DNA from: Gentiana macrophylla
Taxonomy: Eukaryota; Streptophyta; Magnoliopsida; Gentianales; Gentianaceae
DNA length: 64,000 nucleotides
Assembly: GCA_026214975.1 (NCBI GenBank)
Contig: CM047806.1
Span: 436,501-500,500 of the forward strand
Reading direction: 5' to 3'
Position 1 is the stretch's first letter; the number at the start of each line of letters is the position of its first letter. The translations under genes were made by a program, and so were the position numbers. Of this stretch, positions 23,329 to 34,756 are shown one piece after another. The notes below the pieces were generated by a model. The model saw only the letters and a list, made by a program, of their open reading frames with translations. It did no database searches and was not told the origin of the DNA.

Positions 23329-23435
23329 CAGGGGTGGTCACTGCATCGGGAGGTCACTGCATCGAGGTGGTCAACATATTCCGATGGTCACTACATCGCG
23401 GTTGTCAATGCATCCTGGTGGTCACCGTTAAGAAA
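23329..23435. repeat. 17-bp minisatellite, right remnant
   Basis: About six units of the GCATCGCGGTGGTCACT family continue after the outer LTR. The array is thus split by the LTR insertion and then ends at about 23430 in A-rich sequence. Confidence 0.85.
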
Positions 23436-23551
23436 AACATTTTTCGCATCCAGAAAAAAGAAGAAAAACATTTGTAACATCCAAAAAAGAAAAAAAAAAA
23501 CTTTGAGCGTCTCTTTCTTTCGAGAAGAGTTATGGTGCGGGTCTTATTTTA

Positions 23552-23649
23552 GAGGTATACCAAGTGTAGGGTTGTAATCAATGCATGTCACACCTACACA
23601 CATCTACTATGTGTGAGAATTAATCACACTCCTCCACTTGGTATACCTC
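23552..23649. repeat. 15-bp inverted repeat (potential hairpin)
   Basis: GAGGTATACCAAGTG (23552-23566) is the exact complement of CACTTGGTATACCTC (23635-23649), with inner CACACC.../...GTGTGAG sequence. It could be the end of a small foldback element. No function can be assigned. Confidence 0.6.
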
Positions 23650-23880
23650 TCAAATCACTTCCCCACCATAATTCTTCTCATTTCTTTATGCGCCGTCTTT
23701 CCTTCTCTTATTTTTATTTTTATCAGAGCTCCTTTTTTTTTTTTTAAATATATTAATCGATGGTATACCTCTCAAATCACCTCTATAATTCTTCTCATTT
23801 CTTTCTGCGCCGTCTTTCATTCTCTTATTTTTATTTTTATCTTTATCGGCGCTCCTATTTTTTCATATATTAATCGAGGA
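23637..23880. repeat. Tandem duplication of about 120 bp
   Basis: The block TTGGTATACCTCTCAAATCA followed by TAATTCTTCTCATTTCTTT, CGCCGTCTTT and a TTTTTATTTTTATC tail occurs at about 23637-23757 and again at about 23760-23880. Similarity is high, with small indels in the T/A runs. It lies about 0.55 kb upstream of the VAL-type start codon and may fall within promoter DNA. Confidence 0.8.
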
Positions 23881-24145
23881 TAGATTGGTCCATATACTAA
23901 TTTTATGTCTTTATAAGTTATAATCAATTAAAAGTGAAGTGTGTCCTATTTGTCTAATTAAATCTAATATATTTTTTTTTAGACATTTTTTTCCAAAAAT
24001 TAATTATAAAAAAATCGAATGATAAATAACTTCTGCTCTCCACGTGTCACTATTGCAACCCCAGAATAAACACACACTCCCACACACTCCCCTGCCCTGG
24101 GGGATGGGCCACTGTGTAGTAGTATTTTCTTTTTGTTCTTAAACC

Positions 24146-24193
24146 CTCTCCTTCTCCTTTTCCTTCTCCCTCTCCCTCTCCCTCTCCCTCTCC
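24146..24193 (+). promoter_or_regulatory. CT-rich tract upstream of the VAL-type start
   Basis: A CTCCCT/CTTCTCC run of about 48 bp lies 240 bp before the ATG. Such Y-patches are common in plant 5' leaders and core promoters. No TATA box could be assigned confidently near it. Confidence 0.45.
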
Positions 24194-24431
24194 AACCCAA
24201 CCAACAAATATTTGGCATTTTTTTTGTTTTGTTTGCTACAGTTTGTTACTTCTTCTACGCCCTGCCTATTTTTGTTTTACTACTTGACAATTTTAACGTA
24301 AAAAAAGTGGGCTTCTTTTCATTCAGTTTCTGTTTTTCTTTTTTTAATTGCCTCTGATCGATCAGCGAGAAATGGGGTTATATGTGCGTTGCTGTTCGAC
24401 TTGATTGTAAACGTGTTTTCCTTTCCAAACG

Positions 24432-24782
24432 ATGGCAGCAGCGCCGTCTTCCTCCTCGACGACACCCGCGACGGTGACAGGAATACAGAACGTTTGTTTC
24501 AATTCCTGCTGCAAACTACTACTTTTAAGCTCTAGAAAAGGCTGGCGTCGCCGCACCGGTGATTTTGCTGACCTCTGTGATCGTTGCTCGTAAGCTTCCA
24601 TTACTTCTGCGTCTTTCTCTTCTTTTTTACCTTTTAACCTCTGCCCCTTCATTCCATTCAAATGTTTACTTCACTGCATTTGTTCTTCTCTTTTTGTTGT
24701 ATTTGGTTTTTTCGGTCATGGTAGTAGAATTCATTCAAAGTTTGCGGTGTCTTTGGCAACGGAGGAGAATTATCCGTGGAAG

Positions 24783-24815
<33 letters not shown>

Positions 24816-27800
24816 TGGAATTTAAACTGATTTTGTACTCCCATGAGTCCCATTTATTTGTTATATAGCATGTGATGTGTTTTAATTATAGCAAGAAATG
24901 CCTAGATTATTTAAATTGTAGTAGCCATAATAATGCATGTAGGTCTGCTTACGAGCAAGGAAATTTCTGCGAGACTTTCCATCTCAACTCTTCTGGTTGG
25001 AGGTGCTGTGAATCTTGCGGAAAGGTGAGTTGATATATATACTATTGGTGCTGCTATTTCCTTTGATTTAATGCTATTTACCCTTCTAATTAGTTAGGTT
25101 CTGCAAAAGGATATTGGTTACAAGAAAAATTGGAAGCATGTTTTTCTTTTTTCTTTCACTGTCTCCTTTTTCTTTGAAGAAATCTTAAAATTTGGTCCTT
25201 TTATAAATTTTAATCTCTATCTAAACTCTTGTATGCAGCAAATACACTGTGGATGCATCGTTTCTTTCCACACGTTCGTTTTGCTGGATGCTGGTGGAAT
25301 TGAGTGCATAACATGTGCGAGAAAGAGTTTCATTTTGGTAAGATTTTGGGGCTCACTTTTTTTCCCTCCCTTCCTTTCTGGAATTCGATATGCTTTTAAG
25401 CTCTAATAATACCCCCCTTCTATCATCTCTTAACTCTTCAAACTTCAAATGTCAGTGCTGAGTCATGAAAGCATTTGCAGATAATTTTGCATAACCCCTG
25501 TCTATTTCTGATTATCTTTCTTGGACCGTTTCTAGAAGTTTCGTGTTCCTCTCTTTGATGTAACAAGTGGATAACAACTAGATTACCTTTTTCTCTATTT
25601 ATATTTCTCAAATCCGTTAAGATGGAGAATTCGCAAGACTGATAAATTCTTCACTCGTGCACGAACATAATTATAAAAACAAAAACTAGTTTCTTTAAAG
25701 TGCAAAGGTATGTTCTATATGATTGTAAGGTGCTTCTAAATCTTAGCACTTAAAAGGTAAGTTTTATCAGACAGTAATGAGTCTAGCAATGCTAGCTATG
25801 TTACACGGGCCTGAATCTTGGGCAGTTAGTAATAAGCATGAACAAAAGACGAGTGTAGGGAAGATGAGAATTCTGTGATGGATGTGTGAGAAATGACAGA
25901 TTAGGAACAATGTCACTGTTCGTAAGAAAATGGGAGTCACGGTTGAAACGGTGTGGTCGTGTGCCCGCTTGGCTTTGCGAGATGTTAAATGCGCATGAGA
26001 GGCACGCGCATGAGAGGCAGACAAAGAAAACATGGAGGGAAGGGAGGCAGTTAAAAAGGATATGATTTTATGGGCATTGGGGAGAGAGTATCGTTTGTGA
26101 GCGTAATGGAACAAGCGAGCTGGCCCCACCTGGTGTGAATGAGTATATCGTATAACTTACCTTTCATAGCGATTGGAGCGTTTACATGCCTTAGTTGCCA
26201 AGTAACATTGTATACAGTGCCTATCTCAGAAAGTCCAAAACAGCTTTATCTGCTGTGCTGTGATAGAGCGTAACGAAGACAAGCTATCCATAACCGACTA
26301 TATTGTAATATTCTTACTTATTCTTCACTGTGGTTGAACTGTTTATATGCTGTAGTTTATCATTAACTTTTCAGTAGTAGCTAGTGTCTATCTCCATAAG
26401 TTGCATTTTTAAGTCAGAGACATGTGGTTATATTGTGCTGTATGAATCATGACTCACTCTTTATCTCCACAGTGAAGTCTTGTACTATAATATCTTCTTT
26501 GCAGACGCCGAATCCTGCTTGGCCTCCACCTTCTCTCTTCGTTCCCCTACAGCCTGAAAGAATTAAAGGCACCTCTGGAAGAAACTGGAGTCGTATTGCC
26601 GGTTCAGGCCCAGTACCATGGCGTCAGGCTCCAAGCATGTTCAATGCTACTTCAAAAACTGACTTGCAGTCAAGGGTTCCTACTGAGGTTGATGGACTCT
26701 GTTTTAATGAAAGATTGCCTTCCTCTTCCATGGATAAATGGAAGGTGGAGGATTCATTTGACAGAATGAATGGCAACATGAAGATCAGTTCTTTGGAAGT
26801 TCAACATGGAACTCTTGGTATTCATCCTTACGTATGAAAGAATATTGCTGTGTAAGAAAGTTTTGGCTATAGTTTTTCACTTTTTACTTTTATTATTTAT
26901 TTTTTGTGCATTAGCCAGTCTCGAGGAACAACCTAGTTCATACCTGAGTCAGTCCCGGCAGACAGCTCATTCTACTACGTCAGTTTTTAGCTTGGTTGTG
27001 GCTTCTACATCAAAAACCGAGATGGATGGTCACATGATGGTGGCTGGAGCGCCATATCGACCAATTCAATCCCCACAAATCGAGAAACAATATTGTATTC
27101 AGAAACAGGTGGATGTATCTGAGGCTCAGCTACGTAATTTAAAGACCATGGGTGAAGCCAAAGCAAGAAGTCAGCTGCTTCCTCGGTATTGGCCGCAAAT
27201 TAATGAGGAACAGTTGCAGAAATTTGCTGAAAAGTATCCTTTAGTGATAGGTCGCACTGGTGTTGACTGTTTCTGTTTCAGTGTTTAGTAAGTTCAATAT
27301 TTGAATGAATTCTGGTCATATGTGTCTAGAGTAAACTATGCAGTCTTGATACTAAGTTATAGAATTTATCATCGTGGAGTCGTGGAGTTTGTTGTTTGAA
27401 ATTGGAATTTAACTACGTAGAAAGGACAGACAGTGGGAGTTTCTCAATATAACTCCCAGGAAACACTGCTTATCTTTGATGATGTCTGACTGATATAAGG
27501 ATCAGGATCATTTCAGGACTCACACACCATACTTGAGTGACTTTGTAAAACATAATATTAATTAGTTTAATCGGTATCTGAAATTGCTGATGTATCTGTC
27601 AAGACAATAACACCATTGGTTCGTCTCATTGTTTTGAAAGTTAATGTGCTGTACTTTTGAACATGTGAAAGGGCTTATATTTTTTATTGGATAAAACGCA
27701 TCAGGGGTTTCCTAAAAATCATTTTGATTTCTATCTTGTTTCTTACATATAGAGAAAAATGAAAGGAAAAAAACTTAGCTAGAAAGATCCTGCTCACGTG

Positions 27801-30800
27801 TCTTGAATTATGAATTTGGTAATGCGATCTAAATCTCAAGCTTGGGATCTGTGTTTGTCTTGACTTTCTCTAGTTCGAACTCTGAAATAACACCTTTGTT
27901 TGAGAAGACGTTAACTGCAAGTGATGCTGGAAGGATAGGGCGCTTGGTGCTTCCAAAAAAGTGTGCCGAGGTTATGCCTGTTTTGAAGTTTATCGTGTTA
28001 CTTTCTTATTTTTAGTCCTTGTCATTCTTCCTGTTTGGTGTTCTATATTTTATGCTTCAACGACTGTATGGCACCATGTTCAAATGATTTAAGTATGTGT
28101 TTGTGCGATTTTAATTTTATGAAAGGGGCACCTGGTGCTGAATTTGATTGAATCTTATCTGATGCTATCAAACAGAAACCATTTTCTTTTCAGTGTTGCA
28201 GATTTAGTTCATAGAAGTAAAGTAGTTTATTTTGGATATAACTGGTGCACTACTGCATACAGCTTGATCAATGTTATGCTGTTTTCATAGTTGTGGTGTT
28301 GCAATTTGAAATGCCCACCTGCGTTGTAGTACCCTTTCTACTGTGGCATACCCATAACACTTGGAGGGGAAAAGTTAAAAAGTGATATTTTATTTGATAA
28401 TAAATGATTATATTTTCCTGTCAGATTTCTAATTTTCAAGTAACCACTTTTTCCCATTTCCACGCATATACTGGTAATAATGTAGTTTTTAGTGCGGACC
28501 TTCTCTTAACTATTCTATCTTTTTGCCTTGTCTCTTTATGTTTTCACTTGCATTGATGTTGTCCATTGTTTTTTACTCTTCTCTTCAATTGTCAAGTAAA
28601 ATTAAATATATTTTTTTGGTTGGATTCGTCTCGTGTAGGTCTAGCGTTTTCTCTTCATGTCATTTTATGTTCTTCTCTAAGTAATTCTTTAAGACAAATT
28701 GTAATATGTTAAGGTGTGAACTTTTTAGCTGCCTTGAAAGGAGGTACCATTCCTCCAATTTAGTTTTCCTTGAAAAGGCTTGCATTGGACATTTCTTTTA
28801 ATGCTAGTGTTCCTGTGAGTTTCCTTATTTTTCGGGTTGCTGTATCTGTGTTTAATTAACTTAGGTTCGTTGCGTCATAGGCTTACTTTCCGCCAATTTC
28901 TCAGCCAGAAGGAATGCCTTTGAAGGTACAAGATTCGAAAGGGAATGAATGGCTTTTCCAGTTCCGGTTTTGGCCAAATAATAACAGCCGGATGTATGTT
29001 CTTGAAGGGATCACTCCTTGTATTCAGTCAATGCATTTGCAAGCTGGTGATATTGGTAATTGGATAGATTTTGGATAGTTAGTACTGTTTTGATGAACTA
29101 TTTATGCAGAATTTCCTTGCCAGGTATAATTCTGTAGAAAAAGGTTTGCGCTTTCCCCCTGTTTACCCCCTCCTCCCTTTCGTGCTTTTTTGGGTTTGGG
29201 GCGGTTGGGGGATTTTCACTAATGCAGGGAATCTCGCTTTTTCTGTTATATGCACCATTCTCCCTACATACTACTTCTCATGGCAAGCCTAGAAAAAGGA
29301 TTAACTGATAGAAGGCAATGAATAATAAAGAAGGAAAGTGGGAACCTGTATCTGTCGTAGCATGCTTTCTTCATATGCTAAGTATTTTTAGCATGTTATA
29401 ATACCTGATTTTCTTTTCAGTGACATTTAGTAGAATAGAGCCAGAAGGGAAGTTAGTCATGGGCTGCAGAAAGGTTTCAGTTGCTTCTCCAGAGAAGGTT
29501 TGCCTGCTTAGAAGTCAGTATTACAATTTCAATTGACTATGGAACTGTACTGTAGGTTTTAAAACTAAACACGTATAGGTTCTTGACTGTGTTCATAAGA
29601 GAAAATCTGCCAGGTTGGAAGTACATTATTTTGTCTCTGCCTCACTTTCTTTGAACTCTAAGTTCTATCTTTCAAAAAGATTATTGCAGTGCTTCCTTTT
29701 TTCGTGAAATGTCTTACTAGGCACAGGCTGTATTCATTCAACCAGATTTACAATTATTTTAATTGCAGGGAAATGAGACTTCCAATTCTGCTCCTAAATC
29801 TTCTTCAAACGGGGAATTTGTGGCTAAAGTCAATAAAGCTGGTGGAAGTGCTGAAAATATTGAACTGGCACAAACTAACTTGCCTACGACAAGATATGCA
29901 GCGTCACCCTCCTTGTTTCCCATCAATCAGCAAACAGCAGCGTCAGCAAGTGCCTGGTGTGAAGCTGATAAACCAGGTCATGACAAAGCCAATGATTCAG
30001 CTTGTAGAAAGAAAAAGAATGAGAATGGTACTGTTGGTTTAAGAAGGAAACGCCTGAAGATTGACAGTGAAGATGTAGTGGAACTAAAAGTCACATGGGA
30101 ACAAGTTCAAGGATTGTTTCGTCCGCCTCCCAATAAGGATCCCACTGTTAATGTAATAGATGGCTGTGAATTCGAGGAATTCAATGAGGTACTAAATGTT
30201 TTGTTGTATTTAGAGATAGAGTATTATTACTTTTCGTATCATGGTCTTCTATGTGTAGTGAGAAAGATGTTTTTCTCCTGGCTCCTGGTTTTTCTTGCAC
30301 TACAAAGTAAGAGCTTGTTTTGGATTATTTTCTGCTCTATGCTTTTATTGCATCTTTCAGGAACCTTCTCAGTGTTCTCTCCCAGCATATGTGCTATGGT
30401 TTTTAATAACCTAATTTCAAATTTCATATGTTATGTCCAAACTTTTGCCTTCTGATTTTCTGTATATGCAGCAGGATGCACCAGTTATTGGAAGGCCCAC
30501 TATCCCTGCATCTGATGGTGATGGGTATGCTTTGAAATTGAACATTATTCTGCACAACAAAGGGAGTTTTTAGCTTGTGATAGGTCTCTTTTTGAACTGT
30601 ATTTCTTTTGTCGCAGTAAAAGGATCCAGTGGGTTCAGTGCGAGAAATGTTTCAAGTGGCGTAAAGTGCCTGTTGATGCTCTTCTTAAATCTACATGGAC
30701 ATGCTCTGAGAACTTCTGGGATATTGCTAGGTCTGTAAGTGGGGATACGGTTTAGTTTATTCTGGCTCGTTTTGCCTGCATATTGACTTCTACCTGTAGA

Positions 30801-32152
30801 ACTCAACTGAATTTCTTCCATGTGATGCATGTTGAAGGTCCTAAGAGTTCCTAAGTTAAAGTAAGTGCTTATCTCATTCTTTGCTAGGGTCAATTTGGAC
30901 ATTTCTGTCTTTTTCCATTCGTGCTCTCATCCTTATGTGTGACCTGTGTATGTCATCCTAAATTGTTTTGTTTTGAGAAAAATGGGGGGTGGAGGGTGCT
31001 TAGAACTACTTTTTTCCTCAACATTAACGCAGGCAGTATCCTGCCTTGCTGTTACCTTTGATTACTTGGCTACATGTTGTGCTTGTTACTAAATTGCATC
31101 AGAAGACGAGGGATTAAAAAAAACAAAATTCATGACAGAAGAGATGTCTTTTTCTTGTGTAAACAAGAATTGTTTTGGGTTCGTTCAAGGTACCTCTGAT
31201 ACAAGTATATGAAAAGTGAAGAATTCGTGACCTAGTGACCTCTTTTGTTTAATCTTTCTGGTTTCAGATGTGTGTGTTCAGCAGATGAAGAATTAACATC
31301 AGAGAAGCTTAATGAAGCCTTGTTACCTGCCATGAACTATGGTAGAGTGTCTTAATTTAATTCTCTTTATCCTGAATTTCCTCTACGTGTCTGATTATGC
31401 CAATGGCATGCGGTTGGTTTTTCTTTTTGCTGTATATGCTATTAAGCTAGTTTGATTCGTTTGCAGCTACTTCAGAGAGAATGAAAGATCCTCTACCGCA
31501 GGATCCTGAAACAGTAGAGATTTTGGAGGGGCTTGATGCGCTTGCTGATTTGGCAGTAGTAGAAAAGGCTACATCATCTCAGAGTAACAGAACAAAACAT
31601 CCACGCCATAAACCTGGATGTTCCTGCATTGTCTGTCTTCAGCCTCCAAGTGGGAAAGGGCCTAAACATGAGCAGCCATGTGACTGTGTTGTTTGCAAAT
31701 CTTCTAAGCGGCGATTTAAAACCCTGATGCTGAAGCGTGGGCAAAAGAAATCCGGAAAGGAAGCAGAAAGTGGAGGACGGCGTCAAAGGTCTCTGCTGCA
31801 TGAAGGCTCTTTTGAAGATCATTTCAAAATCAGAAGAAACGGGAGTTGGAAAGGGTCAAGTGACGAATGCCCTGATAATAATGGTGATGAACAGTGTATA
31901 GCTTCACCCTTAAAAGGCCATATGGACCTGAATATCAAACCAGATAGGGAGGTAGAGCATTCAGCTGGTTTTTATAAAGGCATCTCTTCAGGTATAGTGC
32001 CGTATTCTAAGGATAGGCATCAAAGTCTATCAGAATATATTAGAGATTCTTCTTTTAAAGCAACTTTAGAAACCATGGAGAGGAATCAAAGGCAGCAAAA
32101 ACTGTTGGAGTGTGTTGAAAGTTCAGGGGCGAATCAAGCTCAGCAGCACTAA
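24432..32152 (+). CDS. VAL/HSI2-type B3- and CW-domain transcriptional repressor
   Basis: Thirteen exons fit GT-AG rules: 24432-24589, 24943-25024, 25239-25337, 26505-26817, 26915-27287, 27874-27970, 28881-29055, 29421-29497, 29769-30188, 30472-30524, 30617-30730, 31268-31341, 31467-32152. The sum is 2721 nt, an open 906-residue protein. Domain order matches plant VAL proteins: an N-terminal Cys/His PHD-like zinc region (residues about 22-108, with FCETFH and HCGCIVS), a B3 DNA-binding domain (about 347-458, [20 protein letters not shown] and [15 protein letters not shown]), a CW zinc finger (about 617-655, [14 protein letters not shown]), a Cys-rich patch (about 730-755, [16 protein letters not shown]) and an EAR repression motif (MDLNIKP, about 831). 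VAL proteins repress seed-maturation genes and read histone methylation through CW. The exon 5 donor is the least certain. A CT-rich leader lies at 24146-24193. Confidence 0.92.
25775..26130 (+). pseudogene. LINE (RTE-like) reverse-transcriptase tail in VAL intron 3
   Basis: Plus-strand translation in shifting frames gives [20 protein letters not shown], then [17 protein letters not shown] and RGRQRK near the end, the conserved C-terminal pattern of plant RTE-type LINE polymerases. It has stops and frameshifts, and lies entirely within the third intron (25338-26504). It is a dead insert, not an exon. Confidence 0.65.
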
Positions 32153-32306
32153 AACCAGTAACTCAACGCAGCTCGAAAACAAGCACATTATTTCTTCATC
32201 CAATTCCAAGGGCACCCGTTGATAGTAGAAATTCCTCTGAAGCAACTTTAGATAACACTGAGATGAATCAAAGGCAGCAGAAACTGTCGGAGTATGTCAA
32301 AAGTTG
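32058..32306 (+). repeat. Tandem duplication of about 183 bp at the 3' end of the VAL-type gene
   Basis: GCAACTTTAGAAACC, AATCAAAGGCAGCA and AAACTGTTGGAGTGTGT (32058-32120) recur 183 bp later (from 32241). The first copy lies in the last exon; the second is downstream of the stop at 32150-32152. The stop arises inside the first copy (AATCAAGCTCAGCAGCACTAA). A longer ancestral C-terminus is possible. Confidence 0.75.
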
Positions 32307-33101
32307 ATGAAGCTCAGCATGATGGGATTTTGCATACTAGTACCGGTAACTCCATGGCATGCACAGCTCGAAAACAACCACATCCACATTGAACACCCGC
32401 CCCGCATATTTCTTCACCCAAGGGCGACATGGCGTCGTCTACAACACCCGCTGATAGTTAAACTAATCTCATATGATTCACAGACCATTGGATTAATGGA
32501 ATCACAAGCAAGCACAGTGGTTCCAGGTATTGTAAAGTCTTCTGTTTGGCAGAAATGTAAATAAAAAACAACATAATCATCGTCTACCATGCTATATATG
32601 GAGCAATTGATGCCAGATGGTTTCAGCATCTGCTTTTTGGAGTAGGAGCTTGCTGGACTATTCTTTTTTGGTTGACATATAGATGTTTTGTTTTTTTTTA
32701 GCCCTTAGTGGAATAGAATTCGGTCAGGGTTGTTATTGTTTAGTCAAATATTGACAAAAAAGTGTGTGGTTTTCATATTTTATCTACCTGTGTGAACATT
32801 TTATGATAGTTTATTATATATATGCAAGGGCGATTTGGGCGCCGTATTACTGTTGTCGTGAATTATTTCTGTTGTGGTTTCTGGTAAGCATTGGCACAAC
32901 AAAGAAGATAAAGAAGTTGTTGTTGTTGTACTTAACATAGAATTAACCTTATAGACTTGGGGGGCTGAGTTTGCTCAATTGATTTTAAAATTCTAGATAG
33001 ATAAGATTCTTTTGGCTGGATCTTGATCATTAAGGGGAATGTAAAGATGAAACATGGTTTCCAGCAATTAATATCAACAAACATTCATGTATCAATTATT
33101 A
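32153..33101. other. 3' region of the VAL-type gene and spacer
   Basis: Contains the second copy of the C-terminal duplication, several AATAAA-like signals (for instance near 32560) and AT-rich spacer. No further gene is seen. Confidence 0.5.
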
Positions 33102-33398
33102 TGCTACATCTGTCCCATAATAATATCAGCCTTTTTTTTAAACATAATTTTGTCTACCCTACCCCATATTATTAGTTTAGTCCTTTTAAAATGGCCAATA
33201 AAGTGTTTCATTATTTTATCCCTAAATTAATATTTATCTGTTCATTTTGATTTAATTTACTATGTATTGCATTAATTACAATGAAAAGGGTATTTTAGAT
33301 ATATTCATTTCAAAGTAATGACATTTCCCACTTGCTTAAATTTAATGACAGAATATCTAAACAAAAAGTTGCTAATATTTTTATGGATGGATGTAGCA
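33102..33398. mobile_element. Degenerate MITE
   Basis: The left end TGCTACATCTGTCCCA is matched in inverted orientation by TGGATGGATGTAGCA at the right. The interior shares phrases with the 5877-6149 MITE (GGGTATTTTAGA, TTACCCT-like stretch), so it is a diverged relative. The target duplication is not clear. It lies about 0.5 kb upstream of the syntaxin gene. Confidence 0.6.
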
Positions 33399-33897
33399 TT
33401 TTCTAAAAGAAGCTAATAAGGAAGTGGAGGAAAAGTAGGGAAGCCAATGTGTGTGTGTGTGTGTGTTTTTTTTTTTTTTTCTAAGTGAAATTGGCCATGA
33501 GATTAATTCCTAGTATTTAATCATCAAAAGTGAAGATAATTATTAGTCCAGTTACACACAGGTCAGGACAGGTCAGGTCAGGTAACAAAGAAAGAAAAGA
33601 AAAGACAACACAGACATCATTATCTATAGCTAGATTGAAGCCAGATATAGACAACTTCCTGATGACCCGGATCAAACTGCTGAACAAATAAATATTCCAT
33701 GATATATGCCCTCATTCACAAATCGAACATCTGATGAAGAGGAAGATGGATCTTTCTGATTAATTAGTTATAATTCAAAAGGTTCATCTTCCTAGATTTC
33801 ACAATTTCTTTTCTTTTCTTTTCTTTTCTTGTGATCGTCTAGCCATATTTGTTTTTGAATCCCTCCGAAACTCTTTCGTATCGTACAAGTCAAAAAT

Positions 33898-33924
33898 ATG
33901 CTACCTTCGTACGTTTGGATTTGA
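33898..33924 (+). promoter_or_regulatory. Short upstream ORF before the syntaxin start
   Basis: An ATG at 33898 opens an 8-codon ORF ending TGA at 33924, 16 bp before the main ATG (33941) and in another frame. If the transcript starts upstream, this uORF could lower translation of the main ORF. The transcript start is unknown. A TTTTC pentamer tract lies at about 33806-33830. Confidence 0.4.
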
Positions 33925-33940
33925 AGCATCAGGTTCCCGG

Positions 33941-34756
33941 ATGGAAACTTGGGACTCTGATCATTTTGTTCTTGATCTTGAATCCATTAAAGAGGACATC
34001 AAAACCATGGAGAAGCTACACAAGAGATTGGAAGACACCAGTGAACAAATCAAAACGGTCCATACCGCTGCTAACATGAAACAACTCCAAGCCACCATGG
34101 ACTCCGACATTGATCATGTCTTGCTAGTGTCAAAAACCATTATAGAACGTCTTCAAGACCTGCAAGTTTCCGGACCCAAGTCCTCCTCGATAGATCAAAC
34201 CAGTGGTACGTCTGTTGTTGTCGTCAGGGGACTAGGGAAGAATATCAAGGATATGATGGATGGATTTGAAGGGTTGAGGGTCAAAATTGTTGGTCTATAT
34301 AAAGAAACCATTGAATCCATCTACTATACAGTTACTAAGGAAAAAGAATCCGTGGAAACCATCGAGAAGATCATTTCCACTGGAGAAATCGACTCATTCT
34401 TGAGGGTGGCAGCAGATGAACAAGGAAGCGTTGGGATTCTTGATGTTGTGCAAGAAATTCAGGAAAGGATAAACAATGCAAAGTACATGCAAAAGTATTT
34501 GATTGAACTGCGTCACATGTTTCTGGATATGGTGGCTTTACTTGAGGCACAGAGACAAAAACTGTCTTCTTCTGATCATAAAATCGGCACTGCTGCGGTT
34601 AAAGGAGGAGGGGACGCTTTGATAAAAGATCATGTGAGGATGGATCCTAAGAAAAGAGCAACCATTGCTATCATCATACTTGCTATGTTTTTCATTCTCC
34701 TTGTCATTCTCATTGTGTCACTTATCGAATTGGAGACCGAGTCGGTGAGCCAATGA
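33941..34756 (+). CDS. Syntaxin (SYP1-type Qa-SNARE), diverged
   Basis: A single uninterrupted 271-residue ORF. It has the N-terminal Habc-type helices (residues about 8-160, LESIKEDIKTMEKLHKRLE and LGKNIKDMMDGFEGLR) and a SNARE helix (about 168-232) with the central zero-layer glutamine (Q204 in LLEAQ). A C-terminal membrane anchor follows (about 241-263, IIILAMFFILLVILIVSLI). Plant SYP1 syntaxins act as Qa-SNAREs in vesicle fusion at the plasma membrane or cell plate. It is shorter than the usual 300 or so residues because the N-terminal leader is missing. The residue after the zero-layer Q is R rather than the usual G. No intron is evident. The gene is open but visibly divergent; a processed or recently duplicated copy is possible. 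Confidence 0.85.
   Translation: METWDSDHFVLDLESIKEDIKTMEKLHKRLEDTSEQIKTVHTAANMKQLQATMDSDIDHVLLVSKTIIERLQDLQVSGPKSSSIDQTSGTSVVVVRGLGKNIKDMMDGFEGLRVKIVGLYKETIESIYYTVTKEKESVETIEKIISTGEIDSFLRVAADEQGSVGILDVVQEIQERINNAKYMQKYLIELRHMFLDMVALLEAQRQKLSSSDHKIGTAAVKGGGDALIKDHVRMDPKKRATIAIIILAMFFILLVILIVSLIELETESVSQ

Noticed and set aside
24000..24218. Arg/Gly-rich minus-strand ORF
   Set aside because: Shadow of the CTCCCT leader tract of the VAL-type gene.
25767..26129. 120-codon minus-strand ORF in VAL intron 3
   Set aside because: It is antisense to a LINE RT remnant that explains the sequence on the plus strand.
30239..30455. Extension of VAL exon 9 into the following ORF (hydrophobic)
   Set aside because: A GT donor at 30189 and the acceptor at 30471 give the conserved linker to the CW domain; the hydrophobic stretch is intron.
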